Shown here piece by piece: positions 54,400 to 64,000 of a stretch of 64,000 nucleotides of DNA (its first letter is position 1; the number at the start of each line of letters is the position of its first letter). The translations under genes and the position numbers were made by a program. Source of the DNA: Apoda limacodes (Eukaryota; Arthropoda; Insecta; Lepidoptera; Limacodidae); assembly GCA_946406115.1 (NCBI GenBank), contig OX291544.1:18369521-18433520 (forward strand). The letters run 5' to 3'. The notes under the pieces were generated by a model. That model was not told the DNA's origin, made no database searches, and saw only the letters and a program-made list of their open reading frames with translations.

Positions 54400-54935
54400 T
54401 TTTAGTGTTCCGTAGCCGAATAGCAATAACGAAACCCTTATAATTTCGTCGTGTCTATCCGTCCGTCCGTCCTTATGTCGCAGACTTATAAGTTTTAGCA
54501 TCGATTATAATGAAATTTTACTGAAAAGTGTTTAATGTAAATTCTCATTCAAATTCGTTATTCTTTTTCAATACTCTTAAAAAAGAAAATAATATTTATT
54601 GTTATTTTTTATAATTTATTTAAAGGTATTTTTTGTGTGGGATATCCTTAGATACGTCTTTAAATATGCATATGAGGTTTCTAATCATTTCTCCTTTAAA
54701 TCAATGTAGGTACATACATATTTCGAGTAATTGGTTTCCAAAGTTGAAAAAAATGCGGTTTCGTCTAAAAATTTTTAACATTTTAAAGGACGTGTTCTAA
54801 AATCTGGGAAAACTCACAATAATAGAACTTTATAAACACTTTCATCAAAAACTATTTTGAACAAAATCAATTCGCAACTTTTACAGATATCTGAAATAAT
54901 TCTCATTCTATGGAACCCTACCTTAGTGTGTGTGT
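54400..54935 (-). repeat. Family B copy (reverse), long variant
   Basis: Begins TTTTTAGTGTTCCGTAGCCG, AACCCTTATAATTTCGTCGT, TCCGTCCGTCCGTCCTTATG; continues with the body blocks GAGGTTTCTAATCATTTCTC and TAAAATGTGT-like sequence. Confidence 0.7.
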
Positions 54936-54944
54936 GATACGCAT

Positions 54945-55290
54945 TGTTAAGGTTCCGTAAAAGAAAAGCAATAAAGTAACCCTTATAGTTTCGTCATATC
55001 CGTCCGTCAGCCAGTCTGTGCAGGCTTATAATTCCGCTGTTACTATGAAATTTTATAGGAAGGTGCAAGGACTACAGTATGGAGTTCTTCAAGAAAGAAG
55101 TTATTAGATTTCTGAAGGGTCGGCAACGCGCAAGTGATACCCCTGGTGTTTCAAGCGTCCATAGGCTACGGTGACCGCTTACCATCAGGCGGGCCGTAAG
55201 CTTGTTTGCCACCTCAGAGGTATAAAAAAAAAAAAAAAAAAGAAGGTGCCTAATGTAAACTGTCATACAGCTTTGTAATGAAATCCATAC
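54945..55290 (-). repeat. Second family B copy (reverse), split by a CR1 insertion
   Basis: TTAAGGTTCCGTAAAAGAAA, AACCCTTATAGTTTCGTCAT and TCCGTCCGTCAGCCAGTCTG begin a copy that is cut at 55066 and resumes at 55250 (CTAATGTAAACTGTCATACA), after the inserted LINE fragment. Confidence 0.7.
55067..55241 (+). mobile_element. Short CR1-like LINE insertion with 8-bp target duplication
   Basis: Flanked by GAAGGTGC at 55059-55066 and 55242-55249. The insert runs from AAGGACTACAGTATGGAGTT to an A tail of about 18 bases. Only the last 175 bp of the LINE were copied, typical of aborted target-primed reverse transcription. The clean junctions date it after the host family B copy. Confidence 0.92.
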
Positions 55291-55742
55291 TAATATTATA
55301 AATGCGAAAGTAACATCTTTACGCTTAAACCGAAATTTGGCAACCTTTCAGAAATTTGGCATGGAGATAGTTTGAGGAAGGACATGTTGCCAACCTTCAT
55401 ACGTCCCCACTGTTGGGGCACTACCCTACCCTACCCTCGCTTATGAGGGTGATTTGGGCCATAGTCCACACGCGGGCCCAGTGCGGATTGTGGACTTCAC
55501 ATACGTCTTTTTTTTGACGTATCCTGGGTACTTTGCGATGTTTTCCTTCACCGTAAAGCCAGGGGTGTAAATAAATAAATCAGTGTACTTGAAAAATTAA
55601 GAAAAGACTCATTGGTACACGGATCAGTAAGGACAAAAACTACTTAAAAACGTCAAGTGTACGGTTTTGTTTTTCTAAAATTTAGGAATTGAAATCCTAC
55701 ACAGACAACCGAATTTAGGGCAGGTGAAACCGCGGGCAAATT
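55287..55742 (+). repeat. Family A copy interrupted by a SINE
   Basis: The head ATACTAATATTATAAATGCG and GGCATGGAGATAGTTTGAGG (to about 55400) and the tail AACCGAATTTAGGGCAGGTG, AAACCGCGGGCAAATTTAGC (55699-55745) belong to one copy, separated by the tRNA-derived SINE at 55430-55620. Confidence 0.75.
55430..55620 (-). repeat. tRNA-derived SINE S1, head-truncated, nested in family A
   Basis: GTGATTTGGGCCATAGTCCA, CGGGCCCAGTGCGGATTGTG, TTTTCCTTCACCGTAAAGCC and ACTCATTGGTACACG match the S1 body in reverse; the A and B boxes are missing. Confidence 0.8.
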
Positions 55743-55849
55743 TAGCATGGAGATAGTTTAATAAATTTAAAAAAATCTAAATTTTAAATTCAAATATCAT
55801 ATTTAATGTGGCACTGCTTTTCCGGGCAGGACAACGACTTCCGGGTCCG

Positions 55850-56087
55850 CTATATTATAAATGCGATAGTAACTCTGTCTGTCTGTTACCTCTTCATGCT
55901 TAAACCGTTGAACCGATTGAGATGAGATTTGGCATGGAAATAGTGAGTTCTGAGAAAGGTCATAGGCTACTCTAAAACGTCAAGTGTTAGTCGGTTTTTT
56001 TTCTATAATTGAAGAGTTGCCGTTGAAATCCTACATTGATAACCGAATTCAAGGCGGTTGAAACCGCGGCCAAAAGCTAGTCGAGAA
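55850..56087 (+). repeat. Dispersed repeat family A copy
   Basis: ATATTATAAATGCGATAGTA, TCTGTCTGTCTGTTACCTCT, TTGGCATGGAAATAGTGAG and AACCGAATTCAAGGCGGTTG, AAACCGCGGCCAAAAGCTAG. Complete and only about 110 bp from the previous copy. Confidence 0.8.
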
Positions 56088-56299
56088 ATAAAAATTAACG
56101 ATTGTTCTCCCTATATTGAACTGAGGGATGATTTTTTTTTATCACCCTATTGTGTGGGATGACGTTGGATAAGTCTCCTAAAATGTAAATTAAACTCTTC
56201 AGAAACTCTTTCTTTAAGAATGTGAGGAATCTCTGTCTTAAATCAATGTCATTGACGTTAACGTGGGCAATCAGAAAGTTTTGAGAAACTAAAAAACTG

Positions 56300-57330
56300 A
56301 CTTCTATGGATTAAATATTTGAATTAAATCTTTTCAAAGAGCGCTCCACCAGCATGTATACAAAGTTTCATGCGTCTGAACCAATTTTCGAAACACTTTT
56401 TCCAGTCCGCCGCAGACACCTCTTCCACGGCCTTCTCGAACGCTGCTAGCGCGTCTTCCGGCGATGAAAACTGTACCCCTTTCAGCTGATTTTTTATTTA
56501 AGGGAATAAAAAGAAGTCACACGGTGCCAGATCAGGACAGTAAGGAGGGTGACCCAAGACTCTTACCGGTGTGGTGTCCAGGAAGTCTCTCGTTTTGAAC
56601 GCTCAGTGCGCGGGCGCGTTTTCATAGTCAAACTTCTGGCAGCCATTTGTGCTATACCATTAGGCGTTGATGCTGCTTTGGTCGGAATTGAAACCAGATA
56701 CCCATCAAAGTCAAGAAACTAGCGATCTAAATTTTCCCTTCTCGATCGCTTCACTTTCGTGGGCGTTAGTTCGTTTTAAAACAGCCAAACTGTCGACTGA
56801 CGCTTTGTTTCTGGCTCGTATTGATAAATCAAAGATTCTTCACCTGTCACAAGTCGTAAACGCGCCAAGACGAGCTTGCTTCAAACTTTTAAATCATAAT
56901 ATCACGACACCACTTCACACGGGCTTGCTTCTGAGCTTCGATAAGGTTGTGCTACACTCAGCGCGAAACTGCCCTCCTCACGCGAAGGTGCTGGTGTAGA
57001 ATAATGTAAACGCTTCCCGAACTAATCTACAGTGTATGCTGAATCTCTTCGTATGTAATTCGCCTGTTTTCTTGTATTAAATTTTTTACTGCCAGCACAC
57101 TCTCTTTCTTAACAGCCGTCGTAGGACGACCACTCCTTTGTTCATTGCCCAAAGTAAGGCGACCACGCTTGAACTCGCTATGCCAACGGTAGATGGTTGC
57201 TTTTGAGGGTCCTTCATCCATAAAAGCCATTTGAAGTCGATCTAATGAATCATCAGGTTTTAGGCCACATTTACAATCGTAGAAAATCATCGTACGAAAA
57301 TGTTCTTGATGCAGATCTATTTTTAATTTT
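56300..57330 (-). mobile_element. Decayed mariner transposon with transposase relic
   Basis: Minus strand from about 57300: EHFRTMIFYDCKCGLKPDD, SLDRLQMAFMDEGPSKATIY, RWHSEFKRGRLTLGNEQRSG, RPTTAV (helix-turn-helix DNA-binding half, open to 57027). Then, in broken frames: HNLxEAQKQARVKWC, a damaged TGDES box, YEPETKRQS, KVKRSR, and HPPYCPDLAPCDFFLFP (third catalytic Asp region), ending WFRRMKLCIHAGGALFEKI. A central stretch with the second Asp is scrambled, and several stops occur. Terminal repeats were not located with confidence. Confidence 0.85.
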
Positions 57331-58559
57331 CTGCGTGGCCTGGTATATAACGTAAATCAGTATCAATTATGGGTGTATGTATGTATTGACTATTTTAATG
57401 TAATTAAAATGTTATTTATTTTCTTAATTTCAATGGCAACAACTTAGATGAGGTTTTTTTTATATTTAGATAATTTTTTGTTTATTTATAGGAACATATA
57501 TAACTAAATATTATATTTGTCATATAATAAGTGTGTATGATTTTAATTAATAAATCTGTTTTTTAATGTTAACTTACTAGTTAATTTGAATCTTTTTATC
57601 TACTGGTATACTTATAGATGAGTTGGACAGTTTGTTTCATACACCGGCAACACTAGTCTCTGTGGTATAAATACACTAGTTGCCGGCACTATTGTTCTTT
57701 TTACTTTTATCGTCTGCCAAGGAAAGGTTAATAGACTTCTGACCCGTGTTTGATATTAGCAACAAATGTTTCAATCATTTGGCAATGTGGCTTTTGCCTG
57801 GAGAGGGCCCTTTTTAACAAGATGTTGAAAACACTCTCTTACTGACACACAAGCACTTTAATAAAGCTTACAAAACAATCATTAAAACATTTTATCTTTG
57901 AAGAAACAGAATTTAAAAATCATTTTTATCTTTATCAAAGTAAAGCTGAAAGCCAGTTTGACAAATATCCGTTCTAGAAAAAGTGCCTTTTTAAAGTAAA
58001 ATCCATTTGACGACCGACTTGACGGCAGGGAATGTTAAACACCAAGCACTTTTTAATTTCCGCCCTTTAGAATAAGTTTGGGAGCGTTTTGTTACAAAGG
58101 GTTGTTGTACAGGTAAATTATACTTCGTGCCTTCAAATTTGTACCGGATTTATTCAATGATTTATCATTTCAACATTTGGCAACATAATTCTGGCACGTT
58201 TATAGTAAAACCCTATTTTTTCTTGCTAGTTTTATTTTGTAAACAAAACTCTAACCTCCAAATGAAGAAAACTTTAATTTAGGCTTAAATAAGAAAATCC
58301 ACTAGGTTTTTTTTTCTCAATTTCCATAACATATCTGTATGGCGTTTTACAAAAAACACATTTCTCTCAAATTTCATTATAATCTACCCAAACACGGCGA
58401 ATTTATCATAATTAATATTTCGGCACAGTTACAAGTCAGATTAGTATCTTCACTACTCGCCGCATCTTTTGTCCGTGACCACCGCCATAAGAATAATAAA
58501 CATTAATGCCATTGCGCTTGTAACTGATGAAAATAGTGTTGTAGTAGCTACTTCAGTCA
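57331..58559. other. AT-rich DNA with a small inverted repeat
   Basis: CCGGCAACACTAGT (57641) and ACTAGTTGCCGG (57675) flank a TATAAATAC. No gene, exon or transposon end could be assigned. Confidence 0.45.
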
Positions 58560-58655
58560 AAAAAGAGCCCTTTTTTAATTGGACAGACAGAAAACGTAGG
58601 CTTAGTAATAGGACTCTGTTGGCACTTAGTGTATGGAAGTCTAAAAACGTAACTT
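58560..58655 (+). repeat. Family B terminal fragment
   Basis: GGACAGACAGAAAACGTAGG, TAGTAATAGGACTCTGTTGG and GTATGGAAGTCTAAAAACG form a decayed family B end. The 63-codon ORFs here on both strands are byproducts. Confidence 0.5.
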
Positions 58656-59197
58656 GTTGAAACCATATCAAGGCCTATAACAACCGGCCAAGTTTTGTAC
58701 ACGCATTATGTTAAGGTTTAGAATGAGAATTATTGCGATTTTTTAAAAAACTTACGTACCGATTTTGTTTAATTAACTTTCGTTGGTAGTGTTTATAAAG
58801 TCCTGTTATCATGATATTTTGAAGTTTTCTATCTATATCACGCAGTTTATAAGTTAGAGGGAAGGACACAAATTTTTAAATTTTTACTGCCAATGACTTG
58901 AAAAGTATACATATTAGAGAAAACATGTTTAGAAACCTATATTGCATTTTTGCTAACTTAACCTAAACAACGATGGGTGCGACAAAAAAAAATTATCCCT
59001 CAGTATAAAAAGCTGACCCTAAATATTTTTCCCATTGCGATTTTTCGAGTAAAAAGAGCATTTTATTCATCGATAACAGTGAAGAAAACTCACTTTCACT
59101 CACTGAGTGAATAAAACCATTTTGAATTTGGAACAATTGTTCAATTGTTTTAATTGTTATTGTGGTTGTTTTGTGTCATTGTTTTCTTATCACCAGT
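58656..59197. other. Unassigned DNA with a family B-like start
   Basis: CAACCGGCCAAGTTTTGTAC (58681) may be a family B 5' end, and AGTTAGAGGGAAGGACACAA (58851) is an internal block. No gene was seen. Confidence 0.45.
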
Positions 59198-59357
59198 CGA
59201 TTCCGTAAAATGACAGCTAACAATTCTCGTTTGAAATCCATAGAAATAAGATATACATTGCGCATTTGAAATGACGTATGAAATTCATCGATTGTCGCGA
59301 AACCGCAATGTATATCTTATTTCTTTCAAAAAAGGATAGCAATCTTTTACGGAATCG
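59198..59357. repeat. Hairpin MITE (160 bp)
   Basis: Terminal inverted repeats CGATTCCGTAAAA (59198-59210) and TTTTACGGAATCG (59345-59357), plus a second inner pair AAATAAGATATACATTGCG and CGCAATGTATATCTTATTT, let most of the element fold on itself. No coding capacity. Confidence 0.85.
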
Positions 59358-59459
59358 CCCCGCCGGTAATAACTACAGAATATATACCACAATGTGATAA
59401 TAGTAATTTTTATTTCCTCGCAGTCAATGGTAAAAATTATAGTAGGTATATACAACACG

Positions 59460-59560
59460 TAAAAACTTCATCACGGTCCTTTGTAACCCTCGCCCTGCTC
59501 AGGATTCTACTCTAGCATCCTTCGCTGCTCTCGGGATCCAACTTAGTCCCTCGCATTCAA
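59460..59560. repeat. Degenerate tandem repeat D, second locus
   Basis: CCCTCGCCCTGCTCAGGATT, CTACTCTAGCATCCTTCGCT and CTCGGGATCCAACTTAGTCC repeat the pattern seen at 35455-35580. Confidence 0.55.
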
Positions 59561-60220
59561 TTCTCTTTCTTTTCACTTGTTGTATAATCTACTATTTTTT
59601 ATTGAAAATCCTACTTTATCCGCTTGCGCGCAAAAGTTTTTTATTTTAATTCTACAAAAACAAACATAATGAAACCGTCCGTTATTCGGTACAACCTTAC
59701 TACTTTATACATTAGTGATCTGTTAAAACACTTTACATTTTGATACTATTTTATTTAATTATTTTAAAATTGGCATGGTGCAAATTCGGAACGCATCTTA
59801 ATAAAAAGATAAAAACAGAAAAAGAAAATAAACCATTATTTGGAACGTAGTAGGTACGTAATATTAGTTATTTTTACTATAAACATATTACTTTTACTAA
59901 ATAAACTTAAATTTAATAATTAAAAACATGTGTCACTCCACCAGTGACGTAAAATACCTAAGTTTCCCCGCGAAAAATAGGTCAGACCTCAGAGCGTGCG
60001 ATTTGTTGACTACATGCAGACATACAAAAGACGCTCAACCTATTTTAGAGACTTATAATGTTGTTACCATGTTATGTATGTCAATACTTAATTAAACTAA
60101 ATAAAATAAATAGGTATACTTATTCCATTTATAAGTAATTCAACACTTATTGTTTTTCTTGTATCTTGTATATAATATTTTCCTCGCTAAAGAGAGATGA
60201 AAAATTGTGTGTTTCGCACG
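59561..60220. other. AT-rich DNA, nothing recognised
   Basis: No gene or repeat terminus was identified. Confidence 0.5.
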
Positions 60221-60310
60221 GCTGGTTTTTTTGGGTTTCCTGCCTTAGAATTCCTCGCTTTGCTTAGGAATCAATCTTTGAATTCTTTGCTTGCTCGGTA
60301 TTCAATATAG
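60221..60310. repeat. Degenerate tandem repeat D, third locus
   Basis: GAATTCCTCGCTTTGCTTAG, GAATCAATCTTTGAATTCTT and TGCTTGCTCGGTATTCAATA: two diverged units. Confidence 0.5.
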
Positions 60311-60439
60311 GCACTTACTCCAAAAAGCAAGTTTTTTTTACAGCAAACTGTATGGCAGTTTTCAAAATACACCTTCCCGTAAAAAAAAATCAGACAGAAT
60401 CGATGCCAAGCAACTGTAACGCACGAACGACGGTCATGA

Positions 60440-60492
60440 TAAAACCGTTAGGGTTCTGTTTTTGCCATTTTGCGACAGAACCCTAAAAATGT
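60440..60492 (+). repeat. Family B terminal fragment
   Basis: GTTAGGGTTCTGTTTTTGCC and ATTTTGCGACAGAACCCTAA form a hairpin-like closing end of family B. Confidence 0.6.
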
Positions 60493-60753
60493 TACACTAC
60501 CACGAAAATATTAGTTTAAAACACTTAGGTTGTTCTAAATAGTTTGTACCTACATGAGACTAAAAGAAAACAAAGTACACTCAACTCAACTCAATGTCAT
60601 AAATTTGTTTTTATAGTAAATATCGTTGTAATTAACAATGTGCGATTCCAATGTATTTATACCTGCTTAAACATAGGAGCGTGTGCTTGAAGCTCAAATT
60701 TCATAAACTTCAAAGGTGAAATTGCCTCAAGCTAAAACTTTACGAAAGCGCGG

Positions 60754-60798
60754 ATTCATAACAGAAACTTTACTCCCTGTAAAGTTTCTGTTATGAAT
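60754..60798. repeat. Perfect 20-bp hairpin, 5-nt loop
   Basis: ATTCATAACAGAAACTTTAC (60754-60773), loop TCCCT, then the exact reverse complement (60779-60798). It could fold in single-stranded DNA or RNA; function unknown. Confidence 0.95.
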
Positions 60799-60883
60799 AA
60801 ATTATGACCGTTGTAACCGGCCGTTAGAAATAACAGTATACGGCACAGACAGACTTACCTATTAAGGGCCCTCTTATAACCCA

Positions 60884-61100
60884 CTAGCGCCGCCATTAGA
60901 TATCCTCAATTTTCTCTTCGTAGAAAACGAAGTTGGCGTTTTTAGCTGAAATGCCAACTACAACTCACAGATATTATTAAGAATTTAAATAAAACCTTCT
61001 AAAAATAGCTTATGACTAGTTTTAAATATGCATCATTTGGATTTAAGAAATTTGTTTTCTACGAAGAGAAAATTGAGGATATCTAATGGCGGCGCGTTAG
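60884..61100. repeat. MITE with long terminal inverted repeats
   Basis: The left terminus (60884-60928) and right terminus (61054-61100) are exact reverse complements over 42 bp, beginning near GCGCCGCCATTAGATATCCT. The outermost bases differ by a small indel (CTAGC against CTAACGC). The core is about 125 bp. A related single end (AGTAGCGCCGCCACTAGATA) occurs at 20679. Confidence 0.9.
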
Positions 61101-61189
61101 TCAGCTGCTATATGCACCTTAATTACATTGTAAAGAACGGCTGGGTGATTTTGTAACTCTAATGATAATCGTTTTCATTTGTTGGGACA

Positions 61190-61445
61190 CGTCCTACCCT
61201 AACCAAGGGTGATTTCGGCCATAGCTCACACACGGGCCCAGTGTGGATTGTGGACTTTACATACATCTTTTTTCTTGACGTATGCAAGTTTCCTCACAAT
61301 GTTTTCCTTCACCGAAAAGCCAGTGGTTTGAATAATCAATGAACTTGAGAAATTAAGAAAATGACTCTTTGGTACACGCTAGGCTCGAACCTTGCCCACT
61401 CAGGACACAAGGTGAGATCGAAACCCCTCAGCCACCACCGACATG
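61190..61445 (-). repeat. tRNA-derived SINE S1, nearly full length
   Basis: Minus strand from 61445: GTCGGTGGTGGCTGAGGGGT (A box) and GGCAAGGTTCGAGCCTAGCG (B box), then CACTGGCTTTTCGGTGAAGG and GTCCACAATCCACACTGGGC. It ends near CCTTGGTTAGGGTAGG. Confidence 0.88.
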
Positions 61446-61898
61446 GACTATATATCGGTTTTAAGTATCTGTACCAATAACATCAACTACTACACATAGT
61501 GGTGTCCCTTTGCTTGGCTCTCTGACTGACGCTGGTTCGCCCGGCCTGAGCCCGGCTTTGGGTGGATCGCTAGTGTAGTATTTCCGCCTCAGCGGTTCGC
61601 CACTCCGCGCATTCTCGCGTTTTAAGTATCGATTGCGTTCTAGTTTGTAAGAAATCCAGTTCCGAGTGCTCAAGGGCTGGTGGGTGAGATCGTATAGCTC
61701 TTTTCAGAGTTGCGGTCTACCTAAACGTTTCTGAATTAAATAACGTCTCGTTGCTCGGGGGGAAACCTAACGGTGACAACGTAACCCCGGCCGTAGGAGT
61801 AGGTGTTAGGTACACACCAAGCAATCCGTAGCACTGCGGGGCAAGCAATGGTGGGGAGTCACTAGGTACATACCAACTACAGCTCGGCCACTCCCGCG

Positions 61899-63385
61899 AT
61901 GGCCGAGCAACTCAACGGCTTGTCCCCAGACCAGCTAGGGGCAGTCGTGAAAGATCTTGTTCGCGATCGCCCAGAGCTGGCCCACGCCATCATCAAGGCT
62001 GTGGGGCCTGCCCTCACTGCGTCCAGCACAACCGCGCCCTGCCCGTCCATCTCATCGCGTTTGCCTCCGCGTTCTCGCTCGCGCTCTCCCCGCTCACGCT
62101 CTCTATGCCGCGTCCCGCACTCCCGCGACCCGCGACTCGCTCGCCGCAATCTTCGGGCCCCCGTGCCCGCTCGCCCCCCCACTCCGGTAGCAAATGTGGC
62201 CTCTTCCGGGTCACTCGCTACCCCGTCGCCCCCTCCGACCCCAGCCCCCTCAGAGACCGCTGCCTTGTCCCCGGAAGCCGTAATGTCCGCTGAGTCGGCG
62301 TTGTCCTCTAATGAGGACGGCAAGAAGCGGAAGAAGACTGCCAAGTCCAAAAACGCTTCGGCGGCATCCGCTCAGGAGTCTTCTCCCCCTCCCTCCGACT
62401 CTGAGGCTAAACGCCTCAAAGCGCCTAGCGCTTCCCCGTCCCCGTCCACCTTGGTGGCCAGCCCTGAGCCAGCCACCATGGACACCACCCCCGCCGCCAC
62501 CTCTTCTCTCTCTCTCTCGCCGACTGTCCCACTTCGGGACGGAAGGAAAAAACTCCGCCCCCTGTTGTCATCAAAGACAAAGGGGCCTGGCCAAACATCG
62601 CATGATCGATGAAGGCCAAGCGTATCAATTATACGCACGCCCGCAACGATGTCGAACGCGGCATCAAAGTCCAAGTCCCAACACCAACAGATTTTCGAAA
62701 TCTGACGGCTTTTCTAACGGCTCAAAGGTACGAGTACCACACGTACTCGCTGGCCGATGAGCGCGTTATCAGGGCCGTAATAAGGGGAGTCCCTAAGGAA
62801 TTCTCCGCGGCAACCGTTAAGGACGACTTGATCGCCCAAGGCCTCCCAGTTAGGGAAGTACATCGTATGTACAACGGCCGTAACCGATCTGAATGCTACG
62901 ACATGGTGCTCGTAGTACTAGATCTCACAAAAGAGGACAAAGCTATCTTTAACATTAAAGATATTTGCAGCCTAAAAGGCATCCGGGTCGAGACTCCGCA
63001 AAAGCGGTCGACTCCAGGACAATGCCACCGATGCCAGCTAACGTATGGCCACACACAGCGCAACTGCACACGCAGACCGCGCTGCGTGAAATGTCTTCGC
63101 GATCACGCCACTCCGGACTGTGATCGCAACCGCGATAACGCATCCGACCCGGTCGCTTGCGTACTCTGTGGGAGCCTGCGAATTACCGCAGGTGCTCAAA
63201 AGCTCCCAAACAGAACCCGCGTACACCCAAAAAGGATAAATCGCGCCCGTCTGCCCCCCCGCCAACAGGCCCCGCTTGTGCCTGCTCCCCTCTCTGCCGT
63301 CAACGCCTGGAGCCGCCCTCCAGCGCTAGTCGACGCGGCCAAGTCTTTACACAACTTGCATCCGCCCCTTACTAGCTTATTCTAG
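61899..63385 (+). pseudogene. Jockey-type gag (ORF1) with frameshift and stop
   Basis: The start ATG at 61899 gives MAEQLNGLSPDQLGAVVKDL, then a long Arg/Ser and Pro/Ala/Ser-rich tract. Near 62545-62580 the frame must shift to keep TPPPVVIKDKGAWPNIA, after which TGA (62603-62605) stops it. The continuing frame from 62609 has INYTHARNDVERGIKVQVPT, VIRAVIRGVPKEFSAATV (PRE_C2HC-like domain), then zinc knuckles CX2CX5HX4C (one residue longer than the usual CX2CX4HX4C) and CX2CX3HX4C, and a cut-off third CVLCG. Gag of this type binds element RNA and chaperones it. Both lesions show it is inactive. Confidence 0.85.
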
Positions 63386-63646
63386 CGTAGTCTTTGCGTT
63401 ATCCAAGCGCAATCTCCACAAACTTCAGACCCTCCAAAACCGCTTTCTCAGAGCGGCCTGCGGAGCCTCCTGGTACGTCCGCAACGCGGACCTACACAGA
63501 GATTTCGAACTCCCCACGATTCCCCAATATTTCAAAGATCTGGCAGTCCGCTTTTTCGAGCGTACACAAAATCACCCGAATCGATTAATTGTGCAATCTT
63601 CAACGTACCATCCCCCGATCGACCTCGGCACGGTCGTAAAACTATA
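63386..63646 (+). pseudogene. Jockey-type RT C-terminus
   Basis: Encodes YSSVVFALSKRNLHKLQTLQ, NRFLRAACGASWYVRNADLH, RDFELPTIPQYFKDLAVRFF, ERTQNHPNRLI and stops after VVKL. It joins the gag remnant at about 63380 with no endonuclease or catalytic RT between them. It sets the right side of a large internal deletion. Confidence 0.85.
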
Positions 63647-63688
63647 GTTAGGCGGCCTCGGCACGTACTAACGGGGCCCCAGATGACG

Positions 63689-63712
63689 ATCTCGCTATCC
63701 GGATAGCGAGAT
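63689..63712. repeat. Perfect 24-bp palindrome in the LINE 3' UTR
   Basis: ATCTCGCTATCC followed at once by its reverse complement. In RNA it would form a stem whose loop needs opening of the central pairs. It may be a structural element of the LINE 3' end; inference only. Confidence 0.9.
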
Positions 63713-64000
63713 TAGTCTCAACGACCTCCCCCAATAGGGCCTCCCTGCAAACACGACGCCGACGTCCCCGGGTTCGTCGGCGCCCGAACGGATACACGAG
63801 GTATCAAAGAGTGCCGGGGCGCTTCTCGCCCCCACTCAATCGCAACCGCACCCACGTAACGGGGAACTCCCCTCCGGGCGGTGACTCACCTTCGGGTTCG
63901 AGACTCACGCCGGTCGAAGGGACGCCCCCGAGAGCGACAACCCAAGCCGAGGCTCCCCCCGCGGGGAGTCCTTGAGCGTTGGGCGCTATACGGGCTGAGG

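Larger units (their letters stand above)
61446..64000 (+). mobile_element. Jockey-type LINE, GC-rich, internally deleted
   Basis: GC content jumps far above the rest of the window. The order is a 5' UTR (about 61446-61898), gag with CCHC knuckles (61899-63385), then directly the C-terminus of RT (63386-63646) and a GC-rich 3' UTR running past the window edge. The APE domain and the catalytic RT core are missing. The 5' boundary was not fixed. Assignment to the Jockey clade rests on the gag knuckle arrangement and the RT C-terminal motif. Confidence 0.8.

Noticed and set aside
58453..58671. Overlapping 63-72 codon ORFs on both strands
   Set aside because: They cover a decayed family B end (GGACAGACAG ... 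GTCTAAAAACG) and have no domain.
62014..62674. Several long frames on both strands in the GC-rich region
   Set aside because: They overlap the gag low-complexity Ser/Pro/Arg tract; stop codons are rare in every frame because of base composition.

Overview
The window is AT-rich nuclear DNA from an insect, almost certainly a moth or butterfly. The evidence is one spliced RR-1 cuticular protein gene with an arthropod-type core promoter (TATA box plus TCAGT initiator), and a dense layer of repeats of kinds familiar from lepidopteran genomes: CR1-like LINE 3' ends, tRNA-derived SINEs, piggyBac with TTAA ends, mariner, and short repeats ending in GCGGGCGGAGCCGC or TACGGAACCCTAAAAA. No family was confirmed by a database search; all names rest on protein motifs and remembered consensus patterns.

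Layout. 1-8 kb: a CR1-like LINE tail, then a rearranged piggyBac element (1931-4510) with TTAA at both outer ends and a perfect 113-bp palindrome inside, then unassigned AT-rich DNA. 8.08-13.26 kb: the only well-supported host gene, a four-exon cuticular protein (314 aa; signal peptide, acidic region, Thr/Ser/Pro-rich linker, chitin-binding RR-1 domain). Its introns hold a tRNA-like SINE head, a short repeat, a CR1-like LINE, a MITE and a decayed copy of its own exon 3. 13.9-16.7 kb: a decayed LINE with an internal micro-inversion. 16.7-31.6 kb: repeats and relics, including a BEL/Pao pol fragment, an RTE-type LINE on the minus strand, a hexanucleotide microsatellite, and CR1-like and Jockey/I-like LINE tails. 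31.9-34.0 kb: a Myb/SANT-like remnant and a LINE with a C-terminal restriction-like endonuclease. 35.85-40.73 kb: a roughly 171-bp tandem array split by a nearly full-length 4.2-kb APE-type LINE. 41.4-45.8 kb: two mirror-image copies of a small unrecognised ORF, each with its own TATA/TCAGT promoter, and a further unrecognised ORF nearby. 46.4-61.4 kb: a 5S-rRNA-derived fragment, several MITEs and hairpins, SINEs, a DDE-like relic and a decayed mariner. 61.45-64 kb: a GC-rich Jockey-type LINE whose gag is followed directly by the end of the reverse transcriptase, so the endonuclease and most of the RT are deleted.

Apart from the cuticle gene, and perhaps the 41.4-45.8 kb ORFs, the coding signal belongs to mobile elements, and every one is disrupted by stops, frameshifts, deletions or inversions. 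The window therefore reads as one epidermal structural gene in a repeat-rich setting. The most novel structures are the palindromic piggyBac composite, the mirrored small-gene pair, the exon-3 ghost in the cuticle gene, the LINE inversion, and the interrupted 171-bp array.
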